NCBI GenBank assembly: GCA_032622095.1
Contig: CP136063.1
Span: forward strand, 143,795,950-143,859,949
Origin: Siphonodentalium dalli
Lineage: Eukaryota; Mollusca; Scaphopoda; Gadilida; Siphonodentaliidae
Reading direction: 5' to 3'
Length of the DNA: 64,000 nt
Each line of letters opens with the position of its first letter. Position 1 is the stretch's first letter. The position numbers and the translations under genes were made by a program. The notes below the pieces were generated by a model. It had not been told where the DNA came from. It ran no database searches and was given only the letters and a program-made list of their open reading frames with translations. This document shows, in pieces, positions 21,798-34,359 of the stretch.

Positions 21798-22500
21798 TTA
21801 CCTTCCTTTACCTAACAGTGGGCAACCCCCACATATGACTGTAACGCGCAAGTCTGCATCATGATGTCCCTGTGAATTTAAATGTTCCCCAACAGGAAAA
21901 TCAACAGTTCCAGACACGATTCCTGCACTGTGTCCATTCATACGTTTACGGAGAATCTGTCCGGTTTGGCTGATGGAGGCTGGACATTTTCGCAAAATGA
22001 TGACATACAACACACCTCTCGAACCGCAATTGAAATGTCCCCTGTTTTTGATAGACACACCCGCGGAGTTGGTAGTGGGTACATCGTGAATAATGTGGAA
22101 AGTGAGGCATTGTGATTTCCGACACGGGAATATTCCATTGATGTTATTTTCGATACTATTTCTGCTGGATTCAAATTTAGATCACAGATTAGGCGGTTGT
22201 CTGTGTGACATTACAGGCATGTCAGGAAATATGTCATTAAGTTTATAATCTGACGTGGTGATTCCCTGGAGTTCCCTCACGATAGTCTTCAGTCTGTTTA
22301 ACGCAGGATTATATGTGACTACCAGGGGCACTCTATGTGAAGATGTTTTATCTGTTTGGTTCTTGTACTTTAGACGGTCTGCGGGATTTTTGCCGGTTGT
22401 TTTTGTGATTTTAGTATCACGTTCGTTTGTAAGCCCGATTTATGAAACCTCTACGTAGATAATTCGGTTGCGTATCCCGGGTATCATTTCCACCACAGAT
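21798..22500 (-). pseudogene. Decayed 3' end of a Penelope-like element (GIY-YIG)
   Basis: Read on the minus strand with frameshifts. First comes a linker typical of Penelope-like ORFs (PLVVTYNPALNRLKTIVREL near 22320-22260, then FPDMPVMSHRQPPNL near 22190), then a GIY-YIG endonuclease core: FNCGSRGVLYVIILRKC, ISQTGQILRKRMNGH and PVGEHLNSQGH at 22050-21880. The first motif is VLYVI in place of GIY; the second is SISQTG where YIGQTG is expected, so the active site is damaged. Reverse transcriptase is missing. It is an older relative of the element at 49.8-58.3 kb, and the sequences differ strongly. Confidence 0.75.
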
Positions 22501-25294
22501 ACGGTTTACGAAATTTGCTATGCTATTACCATTTGAGAAGACGTAGCTCAAGTTTGTATTCGGTCATGGTCCGGTGATTTTTAGCAAAGATATTTCCCTT
22601 TTCGAATCTGAACAAATATTTGTTTCGGTTGTCTGAATGATAATTTGGACAATGTATAACATAACTTCTTGGTATTTAGTAAATGGTTTACAGTTCATTA
22701 AACACATGTCACGTTCCAATCTGGTCATGTTCCAATTATTTTTGATAGATGTTTGCTTTGTTCAACTTATAAATCATAATTTTGCCGTTGTTTAAATGAT
22801 AACTTGAGCAATCTTCAAAAGAATCTGATATTTGGTTGTGGTTCACGTATGAGAACATGCAGGTCATCTCAAGCTGAAATATATGTTGCCCATATTCCAC
22901 TTCGTTGTTTATTAAAAAGCCATTGCCCTTAAAAAGCTAAATCTTTGCAGGAAGGTATGCCGTTTTGTTTTGCATCTGACATTTTCAGGGACCCACCCTC
23001 CAAACCAGCAAAACAAATATTTGTTTCTACCAATTTTTTGACACCCCCACCCAATTTAAATAATTGTGGTCCAAAACGCATAAAACCCTATGTATATTCA
23101 TCATACCACTGGAAAATATCTCATATAGTCCAAATGACAGTTTAACCAGTTTTAGCGGCTATAATTTAATGAAAATTATTTTGTTCAAATACTGACTAAT
23201 AGGATGTTTGTCTACCACATACATGTGTTTGAGTTTCCAAGTCATTGCGTGATGGATGAGATTATACTAAGTCAGCCTGTGTGGTCAAATTCCGCACTGC
23301 TAAATGGGAATTATACTATATCAACATTGTGGACAAACACAATAACCATTCAGACGCTGATAGATTGCTACGTACTGCACACACACTAGTAATATAGCAT
23401 AAGGCATATGTATCCAATTTTACAATTTAGTGTAAACATAATCAGTGAAATATCATTTCCTCTGCGAGCTATATTACACGAACTGGACATGTATTTGGCT
23501 ATTTGGCTGTAATACGTGTTAATTTGATAGTATAATATCAGGATAGTGAACTCAATTTTGACTTTCAAGTCGTGCACTGCTAATATGTTGTTGAAACCTC
23601 CGTGACATATCAGTTGTTACGAACAATTTGAACTAGATTTGACATATTTTGAATAAGAGATGATATTTACCAGGCTGCAATTGGAACTATTATTTGATCA
23701 ATTGCTCATATTAGCAAGCCGAGATTATTGTGCAGTATACACACAATTCCATAAGTTCTAACTATTTTCTTATTATACCTGTTGTGTTAGTCTACTGGAG
23801 CAGCTACTATTGCACTAAATGGATAAGCAGTTACAATACCAGAATTTGATACTTTAGGTGTTGTGGGAGTACGTATTTAGTCATCTGAGTTTATAGATAT
23901 GCAAATAATACACTGATTGACTCGATATACCAGTGACAGTTTTTGTCCATAGCCATTGATGGTCACATTAATGTTTGAGGCAGTTGCTCTATCCTTTTCC
24001 ATGCACAAAATGATCTAGACTCAATATTGTTTTACAAGGTCATCATGTAAAATCCCAATATAGTTCGGTTTTACAATTTCTAAACTGTTTTATTTACATG
24101 TTTGTTGAAGTTTCCACACTGGTCTCCGGTCAATTTTTACTTATTATATTGATGAAAACATGTGATTCCAGATGTCACAATTGTTTTTCTTTCTAAGAAT
24201 GTCCATGCCGGGTTCTTTCCGAATGGTGTCGGGAAGGAAGTTTTTCACTTCACCGTCCCATATGCGACATGACATAGCTTAGTGTCATTTCCACCAAGGC
24301 CCACATGAGGTTCCAGTAACATGTATATGGTGTGTTAAAATGTTTTCTAAACTGTTTCATATGTTAAATATAGGCACAAAATGTATTTATTAAAAATTTA
24401 TATGAGGTTCTAAAAGATTAAATATACCCGGTCAGCTGATGCTTTGGCTATCGACCTATGACCTAAATCTGATCTCACCCCACATATTATTTCAGTTCTT
24501 ATAAATAATTCAATTGCGTTCAAATTATGTGAGTTATTCAATTGGACCATCGCATAACATACACTATCAATTATAAAGGAACGAGACCTCTACAAACTAT
24601 ACTGCATGGCACCGATGTGATTGACATACATATCCATCTTGTTAGTTTCAGTTAAATAATTTCAGATCTTCTAAAATTGGAAGTTGATCACACCATATTG
24701 TCACCAATAACGTTTGATGTGGTTGAGCTTGGTTTATTGGGTTTCCAGTCGTTTCTGTCGGTATGCACTTTTCTGACGTTTCGCATTTATGGGTGGGAAA
24801 AATAACACACAGATGGTTAATATTATCGGGAAATCGATCCATTGGACGTAGAAACCACTTACATCCAATGGAAATTGACACACACCCAAATGCAAGTATT
24901 ATTTTACTTCCCTTTTACGCGGTCCATAAATCCGCACTTTGGTATTGCGGCTGAAGGTAGCCTAATGCGCCATGAATGTTACCAACTGACCAACTGGATG
25001 GGACCAAACTTGTTATACATTCTATATAACTCAACACGTAAACACAAGAATCGGCTAAACTAAATAATTATGTGGCATTCATGAAAGCCAAAAACAAAGC
25101 CACACCCATAACTGCCATGGTTAGCAGAACCCCATTAAAAATGGACTACATTTATTGTCTTCTCTTCCATCTCTAAATGCTGATATTCGCAACCGGGCAC
25201 CGATATTGGCGAAATTTGTTCATTCGTTACTCAAATATTGTTAATATATAATCAAAGATGCATACGTATGTTCTAACACATCAATGTATCCGAG
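22501..25294. other. Noncoding, weak repeat traces
   Basis: No gene found. Around 22960-23060 GGACCCACCC-type sequence resembles 60880-60900 and 62755-62790, a weak dispersed repeat. Near 24765 TTTTCTGACGTTTCGCA resembles 27458 on, part of the AAGATGGCGGCC family. Confidence 0.45.
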
Positions 25295-25302
25295 ATATAG
25301 AT

Positions 25303-26532
25303 CAGGGTTGGGGCGATTGCATGCCAATGTAATCGATTACGATTACAATTACTTTTGATTTACATGATTACGATTACGATTACTGATTACATTTTTTTCA
25401 ATGTAATCGGTTACGATTACATTTACTTAGTAAATGTAATCGATTACTTTTGTATTACATCTGATTACAACTGTTAGTGTCCAACCATTTTGATAGCATA
25501 TGGGTAAATAATGAAACTAATCAAACTAAAATATCAAATTTGATTGAATAAAACATAACTGCATAACATGGACACAAGAAGCGACTGAAACAATAGAAAG
25601 AAGCAAGCAATAAACACATCATTTTTTTTACATTTATATGTATTGGTGAGGTTTCACCATGAAGATGTGCACCAACTTATTGGGCATATATTACGCTTAT
25701 GTGTATTTATTTATGTAAATATATTTTTATTATATTTTTTAATTTTCTTACATGCATTGAAACTAACGCATAATATTAACTTTTTATTTGAATTGCTTTA
25801 TTTCACTCAATCATAATCTGTATGCAATGCATGAAAAACGTATATACACAAGCATGAAACTATCATTAGAAACAATTGTAACTTATTTGCATGTTCTGTT
25901 AGATTCAATAACCAATAGAACGAAAATAATACAAAAGTTTATTTGGTGATCACCCATTGATATCCTGATCAGGATTAAATTATGCTTAACTCCATCAGTG
26001 CAGTAAATGACAAACCAGGTAATTAAGTCCACGGATTGTACATCACACCTGCTTTGTTCAGTTAATTAGCCCTATTGTACCAGTGTGACTCTACAGCCAT
26101 TGCCTGCAATAGTCCCAGTAATATTTAATCCTAATTGAAGTTGGTTATCCTATTTTATTCATATTAGAACATTTCATTGTCTGTATCATAAGTTTATTGC
26201 TATACATGCTGTATTCAACATTTCAACAAGTGTGTGGTATCTGTGTCCACTGTCGGAATGTACACAGTGTACCACATGAAAATATTGTACGAACTTTCTG
26301 ATATGGTTGTATCTGTGCACACTCCACAATAGTTATTATGGATATTTTAGTAAAAGTAATCAAAAAGTAATCAAAATGTAATCATGATTACATGTACATT
26401 TGAAAGTAATCGATTACGATTACGATTACTTGTAATAAAAAAATGTCATGATTACTGATTACAGGTGATAACTCTTAATTTTGTAATCGATTACTTTGAT
26501 TACGATTACTGATTACGATTACACCAACCCTG
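25303..26532. mobile_element. hAT-type non-autonomous element with GATTAC arrays
   Basis: Ends are CAGGGTTGG at 25303 and CCAACCCTG at 26532, the CAGGG-type tips of hAT elements. The flanking 8-mers are ATATAGAT (25295-25302) and ATGTAGAT (26533-26540), an 8-bp target duplication with one mismatch. Both ends are filled for about 200 bp with GATTAC/GTAATC hexamers in both orientations (TGTAATCGATTACGATTAC and the like), which look like multiple transposase binding sites. The middle is AT-rich and codes for nothing. It would need a hAT transposase in trans. Confidence 0.85.
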
Positions 26533-26540
26533 ATGTAGAT

Positions 26541-27229
26541 AGCTATATGATAAAATAGTATATAACTGCCATAAATTCGGTCAGCCAGTCCAGAAACTAC
26601 CCGCGATAAAAATTTACCCTCCGCGCAAAACCAGATCCACAACGTTTTTGGATGGCTGGCCCATTTCGGTTAAACTATATATAACAGCATTTTATGAAGA
26701 CTCGGTCGGATACTCATATATATAACGCTCTTTATTCGGCCGACATAAAAAGAAAACATGTACAATTTCCCAAGTATTTGGGGTGAAAAAGCACCACGTT
26801 TACAACCTTTTAAGCTATTATGGAATATGGATGGACATTGTATTCAAAGGACTATTTCAGTGCCATGATATGCTCGACGTGTGTTCGACTAATGAGCCTA
26901 CAGTCCCTTGTGGAAAACAACCACATATTTACGATATGTGATGACTTGCTTCCACGTTGCCATTTGAAGACGCGAAACATACGAGAAGATCGACCCCCTA
27001 CGTAGGATGACGGAATTTCCTCGAGAATATTCTGGCGCCATCGACGCAGAAATCGCGACGTTCGCATCGATTGCGTCGTTGATCGCGTCTTTCGCGTCGC
27101 CGTTTGTAAGAGCCATATAGTCCAGGAGATATTAGTCGACATCTGCACCCCCCCCCCCAGGACTCAACTTCACCCCACTAATTTTCTTTCTTAATGTCTC
27201 CTATAATTTTTTTCGGTTGTTAACAACAA
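26541..27229. other. Noncoding; GC-richer patch
   Basis: Between 26990 and 27120 there is a GC-richer patch with repeated TCGCGTC/GCGTCG words that gives Asp/Ala-rich frames on the minus strand. No domain recognised. 27125-27245 is copy 2 of the dispersed repeat at 21455-21626. Confidence 0.4.
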
Positions 27230-27239
27230 CAAAAAGTGG

Positions 27240-28080
27240 CCGCAGAGACTCCAGACAAGATGGCGTCCACCATGGCGGCCATTTTTTAAATATGCACTAG
27301 GTCTCTTTGATCGCCGTTATAGTAAAGATGATATCACATGCGGTCTTGTTTTCCGCTCGATTCGTTATGCTAATATAACCCTTACAAATTAGCCCAAAAT
27401 CCGACACCAGAATCCAATATGGCGGCCAAGATAGCCGCCGAAATGTGAAAATAAGCTATTTTTCTGACGTTTCACCACCTTTTGTTTTTCTCTGTGGGAA
27501 AATATTGGCATCTTGGCGCGATGTTATACATTTATGGTATAGAATTGTCATTGGCGAACATATGGGGACCATAATATACATTAATTGTGAGATATATTTT
27601 GTCCGATATCACGTTTTCCCAAATGCCGGTATAATAGGTCAAAGCCGAATCGACACTAATAACGCGATGTAATGTTTCGAATCAATGAATGTTATTGATA
27701 TCATAACAACACCCATGCATATATATGTGCAGGAGATACTCGAGCTAGGATTCCTCTTATACCTGAGTTGAGGAATATTCACCCAAATCCAAGATGGCGG
27801 CCAAAATGGCCACCAGAAATAAAAAATCGCTGATTTTAACATCAGTGAGCATTATTGTCATGACAACTCCACACCTGCTTACTATTGTGAGTTGGGAACA
27901 CTTAGGCCAAGAACTTTCCTTGTACCATATCCAAATAAAAGTCCCCAAAATCCAAAATGGCGCACACAATGGCGGACAGATTTTGAAAAATCACCGAAAT
28001 TCCCTCATATTCACACCATTGGGCATTATTGTCGACACAACGCCACCCATGCTTACAGTTGAGTTGGAAATACTGAGGTG
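27240..28080. repeat. AAGATGGCGGCC-type repeat array
   Basis: Phrases such as CAAGATGGCGTCCACCATGGCG, CAATATGGCGGCCAAGATAG and AAGATGGCGGCCAAAATGG recur at about 27255, 27417, 27790 and 27953, roughly 165 bp or multiples apart, separated by TTTCTGACGTTTCACC-like sequence. The same family forms the inner ends of the 9.2-kb element at 39.2-48.45 kb. Confidence 0.75.
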
Positions 28081-29436
28081 AAGTAATTACCTTACATCTC
28101 ATGCAAGATAATTTCAACTTTTTGTCATAATATCGGTATGTATGGACAAACTGTACATAAACAATCTACTAGTTCAACTTAAACGTATCAAAACGCATAA
28201 CTTAGCTCATATCCTTCTGGAAAGATGAAAACCCACAATTAATATCGCGATCTGGTATTTAGAATTCCAGTCTCCACTTAGCGCCGATAATGGCCGTAAC
28301 CGTAGGTGCGCCGAATAGTCATATCAGAACAATTACCTGATAACAGATAACGTCACGTCCATAATTATCTGGACCAGCTTCCATTTCTGTGTCTGATAAA
28401 TCTAGGTCACTCACACCGACAAAGTATTCACCACTTCCTGAGAGAAGGGTCCCTCTAATCATAACGTTTCAAACAATTCATTTTCCGGTGTCTAGATTAC
28501 GATTTTAAATATTTGCTAAATATGGAATTTGTGCGTCATCTTGAACTAGGAAGGCATGTGGTCGATGAGTATACAAGCTTACATAATGTTATCTCTATGC
28601 ATGTGTCTCATACCCCATGGGGATAACGACATGTACACCTGGCGAACCAGTTAGCTAGTCACTTCTCAATAGATGGTTCATCAACTCACAAACTCAGCGA
28701 ACGCATTGGCATACGTGGACGACTTCGACAGTGTTTCGAAGGTTGCTAGCTATCTCATTCCCTTGGACAGATGTTTATATGCTAAGGAGAATATCATACT
28801 GTACCGACTACCCACACTTCTTGACCATGATCCGAAGCAAACCGTGTGACGTCCCGCAGATGTATCGTCGAATATCTCCCAGCAGAGAAGAACAATACTC
28901 GCGGTGCTAGTTTGTGGACATGCGCCATGATAGTGGGAATGAAATGGACCACGGTATACACCACCCCTACACCTGGTGCATGTTTAAGATATAGCATGTC
29001 ATGCGTGTCGGGTTTTTTTTTTGGTGTGGTAAGATTGTATTTCCACATCCATTTTGAAGCCGTTCTTATTCAACTTGACCAGACGTACACTTTTGTCTTG
29101 ATAATACTATGCTAGCCTCCCTCAAAACAGTCGGATGGACTAAAGGATAATATCTTTATAGCATGAATGTATGCGTTTTGTTATCCTCTCTCAGGGTTAG
29201 TGTCAGTATGTGGGTGGTATTATTCAAGAAAATGTCAGGAACTGTAGTGCATTAATTCTCTATGTATTTTAAAAACAATTTATAGTCTCGATGGCAATGT
29301 CTGTGGACGTTGGGGAACGCGACCTTTATGATCATATAGCTTTATATATATAACATTAGTATATAGTAGTTAATGTCTCATGCAGGAAAATGGTCGCAAT
29401 GGTGATGTTACCAATAAATAACTTGGTGTACCAAAT
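28081..29436. other. Noncoding, nothing recognised
   Basis: Two opposed short frames at 28794-29115 overlap each other and show no domain. AT-rich otherwise. Confidence 0.5.
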
Positions 29437-29760
29437 ATGTTGTGTTAAATAAATATGTAGTTTGTTTAATATTTTTCCATTAAAAATGTATAAAAAAAAC
29501 TGATATTTAAAGAACGTTTGATGTTTTTTATTTAAAAAAAAAAAATCAAAGTTTTTCTCTGAATTTTACAAATAAAATATGAAAAAATGCGGTATTTGGC
29601 TCTAATAAATTAGTTACACTATTTCTTGACATGATTGTCATTTCAACCAGATGATTAACCATGTATAGAAGGTCTGAAACTAGGTATGTACATGTATGGG
29701 TCCATTATCTGTATTGTGAAACCTGAAGGATATGATAGTCTATTTTGGTTTCTGAATAAG
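29437..29760 (+). repeat. Left terminal inverted repeat
   Basis: Reverse-complementary to about 33228-33530 with scattered mismatches and small indels. Confidence 0.75.
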
Positions 29761-30140
29761 GATTATATGCCAACATGACAGGATAGGCCACTGCATCATA
29801 ATAGTTGGTCTTGTTCTCATTATTAGATGGACTACATCTGAAATAAAGAGCACTACTGATTATATTGTTTCATGTTTTCTTTTTTTAAAGTTTAATTTGA
29901 TGTATGAGCGTCACAACCTGGCATCTAGAAAGCTATTTATAACATACACATGTTTCCTAGAACCTAAACCATTCAATAGTATTAAATTATTAAACCTATC
30001 CCTTGATAACTTTTAAATATAATCAAATCATAGAACATCAAGTATTACAAAAACTCTATAGATCACTTTAAAAGGGAGAATGTTTTGGAGAGACTGAAAG
30101 CTGAAAGCTTGGATGTGTCATCATCAGTTACTTATGAAGA

Positions 30141-33100
30141 ATGTTTTCGTATTCTAATCACCGAGTTGGATCAAACAGTCATGAAGGAGTACAACGTTAT
30201 ACCAATGGCCGAAATACTGGACTGTTAGTAGTCTGTTACCGTTCTATTTTGAATGAAAATGGAGTGCAAAGTTATGACCTCAATAGTGGCAAAGTGAAAA
30301 GAAAACTAAAACATTGGTTTGGAAATCAAATTGGCTTTTGGTTGCCTAAAACCAGGTCAATATCTGCTTCAGAATTCGTATATTGTGCCGATGTTGAGAC
30401 AGGAAGTGTAATCGAAAGTGGCATAACTGGAACTCTTGTCGAGGATTCCAAATACCAGCTATATGAGATTAGCAAGCAAGTACGGGATCAGGTTATGAAG
30501 GTCAAATCATCAGATGCATGGCCACCAAGACCACATGACATGGTTGAGAGTGAAATTTCCATCCCTCCACTTGTCTACAATATGCTAGCATGGATTGTGT
30601 ATTGAGCTGAAATGACAGTTAATTCATTAACCGGGAAAGTTCAGGTTGGACCAAACGACCCACAAACAGATCTTAAGTATAGCACAAGATCTTGTGTATT
30701 GCTCATCAAACGGAAAAATCGTGATGCCAAAACAAATAGCTCTTCACTGGACAGTTCGCCAAACAACAGGGTCTACATAAGTTGTTTGTCTGCTAAATAG
30801 ATTCGGTCATGGTGTGTCCAACGAATACATAAGAGAAGCTAAAACTACTGTCGCCGAAATTTTGAGTGAGTCAGAGAAGACTGTTATTCCCGAATCACTA
30901 TGTGTGGGTGAGCCTGTGACCATAGCATATGATAACACAGATTAACCAAGAGACATTGAGTGGAGGTGGTACGTTTCATGGAACCAGTGGCTGCATTATT
31001 CAAAATTCTCTTACCTCAGCATCTCCTCCCATTCACTCCAAGCCACGAACCGAGAGACGTTCCTTTAGTTCGTGTCAAAAAGGAATACCACCCTACTATG
31101 CTGGAAAACGACCAAAGATTCAATCAATTAATGCTCCCTCAACAAATGCTTAATCTGAACCTATGTCGTAGCAGCGAGCATTTCAGCACAACCTTATCTA
31201 TATGCTGCACCGTTTACCTTCTTCTTTTTGATTGGATGTCAATAATGCAGAGAAGCATGTTCCTTCGTGGACCGGATTCAATCATAATGTTTCAAATGAA
31301 ATTTCAATGAAATCAATAATTGAACAAGTACCGGTAACATCTCAGTCTTCAACAGATATTGCCGTTGTGTATTCTTTGTTACAGCATAGCAACAGTGTAA
31401 GAAAGGACCTTAACCTTGACTTCGTATTTGTCGTCGGTGATCATGTTATCTTCAGTAAAATGGTTGAAGTTCTGGAGAAAGAAGTATAACGTTCTTTTCA
31501 TATTATCTTGAGAATGGGCGGTTTCCATTTAGTAATGAACTTTGCATCCATTATTGATACCCGTTTTGGGATTGCGGGCCTAAGAGACCTGATGATAGAA
31601 TCTGGTGTTGTCGCTGCTGGTTCCGTGGACTCTGTGCTCTGTTGTAAACGGTACAATCGCTGTATACGATCGTTAAAATTGGTTTTTGAAGCTTTCTCTC
31701 GAATGAAACTGGCTGCATTCAAAGTCTGAATTGAGAGTCGAATTGCTGCTTCCGAGGAAAAGGAAAAAAGTTCCGAGGCGGCAAATGAAGATGAAGCCAA
31801 AAATGATGATTCTGATTTAAAGAGACATATCAATTCTGAGAGAAAATCAATGCCCGATGTCAGCAGAAGATGTTCTGAATTCAAAGGAATTTTGCGACAT
31901 GTTCGACCTTTGGACTTAATTCGAGAAAACTGACCATGGCAATTTCTCATAGTCACCGTTACGTTCCAGGAATGTGGAAGGATGTTGCAAAATCTATTTT
32001 CAACAAAACAAATGAACCGATGTTCAGGGGTGGAGCGACAAGGATCGACTTCGTTTCCGATGTGTATGCTGAAAACTCCATTAAGGATGTCGAACATGAA
32101 CGGCGTGCGGTGATGGGGCCCTGAAGATAAAAATATCTGGCCGAGATCAGAAGTCACCACTTAATCAACAGAACTGGAGTCGATTTCTTTCAGACGCAGA
32201 GAACAAGATATTATGTAGGCTTATTAAACGGTAACAAGCTGTATGTCACAGTTGGGAGTAAATGTATGCGCATTAGTGACAATGTTGTGACAGAGTGTAC
32301 TCGTTTAATATGCCACCAATAGGAAGCTGTCACGAATATAGTATTCCACGCAAATGATGCCAGTCAGCAGGGGCACAATAGCATCGCAGTACATTCTCCT
32401 GACACGGATGTCGAAATCCTTCTTATATCATTCTCTCCAAAAATAGGAGTTGAAATCTATTTCAAATCTGGAAGTACAGCAAGACCTAGTCTCATTTCTA
32501 TTAACTCAATAAGTAACAACATGGAATAGATCACATTGAAAGGCCTGCTAGGCTTTCATGCATTCACGGGATGCGATACAGTCGAAGCATTTGTCAACAA
32601 GGGAAAAATACGACCATTCAATTTGATACAGAAACAACCAGATAATGCTGAAGTTCTCGGAAAACTTAGAAAATCTTTAGATACTGTGCAAATCAATGGT
32701 TTCTTGATCGACATATGCAAATTTGTCTGTGCCATGTATAGTGATGAGAAGACATCGGATCTTGCCAACCTGCGATACAGACTGCTTGCTAAGAACCAGA
32801 CAGCTAGCCACTTACTACCTCCAACTGAAAACCAAGTTCTTTACCACACTCTGCGTGTAAATTATCAAACGTATTTGCGGAACAATCTTTGGAGACACAA
32901 GATGATATTGCCTCGCCTGATGGCAATGGCTGGGTTATTATTAACGGCGATGACATTGACTGAATGGCCCCAGTCAAAATTATGGAAATGGTTAGCTGTG
33001 TGTGCAGTACCAAGTCAGGTTGTCAACCAAAATCTTGTTCGTGTCGACAACAAGGTCTTTCTTGTACCGATGCATGGAAATGTGACTCGTGCGAATATGT

Positions 33101-33164
33101 GTTTGAAATTGAGGCGGTTGACGGAAATGATTATAATGATGAAGATAGTGATGCTGACTGTTAA
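30141..33164 (+). pseudogene. Transposon gene with FEN/PIN-like nuclease motifs and CXC end
   Basis: Pieces in changing frames belong to one protein family that is abundant but usually uncharacterised in cnidarian and molluscan genomes (from memory). In order: HWFGNQIGFWLPKTRS region (30310); SIAQDLVYC (30680); LLNRFGHGVSNEYI (30787); AYDNTD-stop-NQETLSGG (30928); ILRMGGFHLVMNF (31505); LRDLMIESGVVAAGS (31582); RYNRCIRSLKL (31650); VHSPDTDVEILLI (32388); LLGFHAFTGCDTVEAF (32545) with KGK after it; and a Cys-rich CXC-like tail (CVC...CQPKSCSCRQQGLSC, 32998-33090). The DTDV and GCDT acidic motifs followed by a KGK turn resemble the metal-binding core and helix-3-turn-helix of XPG/FEN nucleases; this is my inference. 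In-frame stops near 30603, 30943 and 32527 show that it is dead. Confidence 0.7.
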
Positions 33165-33227
33165 ATGGACTGTGTTTAATGATAACCAATTCATATTGTG
33201 ACACCATACTTAGTTTTCAATACAAAT

Positions 33228-33530
33228 TCCTTATTCAGAAACCTATTGCTTCATACGGAAAATCATAAGGTTCAGGTTTTACTATACCTATAATGGCATC
33301 ATAGTGGTATAGGCCTAGTTTCAGACTTTCTATTCATGGTTAATCCTGTGGTTGAAATCAGAATTATTTCAAGGAATAGTGTACCAACATATTAGAACCA
33401 ACTATCACATTTTTTCATATTTTATTTGTAAAATTCAGAGAAAAAATTTGAACGCTCTTTAAATATCAGAATTTTATACATTTTTAATGGAAAAATATTA
33501 AACAAACTACATATTTATTTAACACAACAT
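33228..33530 (-). repeat. Right terminal inverted repeat
   Basis: Inverse copy of 29437-29760, ending in AACACAACAT. Confidence 0.75.
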
Positions 33531-33626
33531 CGTTCAAGCATGTTTTAGTAATCAGAGTGGCGAATTGATGCATTAATTTCATCTGCCGATGGAAAATCCA
33601 AAGTATACCTAAATTTCAGAAATAAA

Positions 33627-33672
33627 GGGTGGCGGCCATTTTGAATTCAAGATGGCGGCCATTTTGGACACT
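33627..33672. repeat. AAGATGGCGGCC block
   Basis: GGCGGCCATTTTGAATTC followed by AAGATGGCGGCCATTTTGG: two opposed copies of the family motif, just outside the right tip of the 4.1-kb element. Confidence 0.7.
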
Positions 33673-34272
33673 TTTCAGAGTTACCAGAGTTTTCAGGTAA
33701 AAAGCTGATTCCTGACCCCCTAGGGGTGCTCTACAAGATTAAACAATAAAACCAACAGCGTTAGGGGTGTCATGCTACGCCACCCGTAGCCGCTCTACTA
33801 AAATACGAGATTTGAAATAAACATATAATTACATAGTTGTTAAGAAATTACCACCAATATACAACTTGAGTATATTGGTTCGCATGGTATCCTTGCAATA
33901 TGGTAACCTTGTGGATTACTACTTATGTATATGTACAACATGATTAACCATCTCACAACATTGCATATATTTAGATGTGTCAATATCAAAGCAAATGTTT
34001 ATCCTGTTATATATTGATGGGAGGATATAAACTAATGGAATTAAATGACATACTGATTAATTGTACAATACTAAAAATAGGTAAGTACAGTGTTGCCTGA
34101 TCATCAAGTTATACTCCTCTCTTTGTGTGTTATACCCTAGTATATGAAGATGATATAGCATTGCAATAATAACGACCAGGGATGCATGTCATGGAGAAAA
34201 AAAAACCTGTTCTCCCGAAAACCAGCACATTATCAGCTTATACAATAGAACATGTTTTAGGTAGATAAACTA

Positions 34273-34359
34273 CTTAGAATCGACTCATTTTGAGTCGACC
34301 AGTGCTGAAAATGAGAACATTTTAGTCACATTATCGACTCATAATGAGGCGATTCTAAG
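34273..34359. repeat. Small hairpin with 26-bp arms
   Basis: CTTAGAATCGACTCATTTTG at 34273 is answered by an inverse copy ending 34359 with two mismatches. Each arm is itself a palindrome around GACTCAT/ATGAGTC. Probably a MITE relic. Confidence 0.7.

Larger units (their letters stand above)
29437..33530. mobile_element. 4.1-kb element with about 300-bp terminal inverted repeats
   Basis: ATGTTGTGTTAAATAAAT at 29437 is the inverse of the sequence ending ACACAACAT at 33530. Similarity continues inward for about 300 bp (29437-29760 against 33228-33530), including GAAACTAGG and TTAACCATG phrases. Between the repeats lies one decayed multi-domain gene on the plus strand. I could not find a target duplication at the tips. 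The repeats have diverged noticeably, in line with an old copy. Superfamily not assigned. Confidence 0.75.

Noticed and set aside
25320-26520. Telomere-like hexamer array (GATTAC)
   Set aside because: Not TTAGGG or a variant, both orientations mixed, and bounded by hAT ends with a target duplication.
28794-29115. Opposed 84- and 89-codon frames
   Set aside because: They overlap each other and neither shows a domain or codon bias.
31498-32160. 220-codon minus-strand ORF
   Set aside because: It is the shadow of the plus-strand transposon gene (GGFHLVMNF, MIESGVVAAGS on the other strand).
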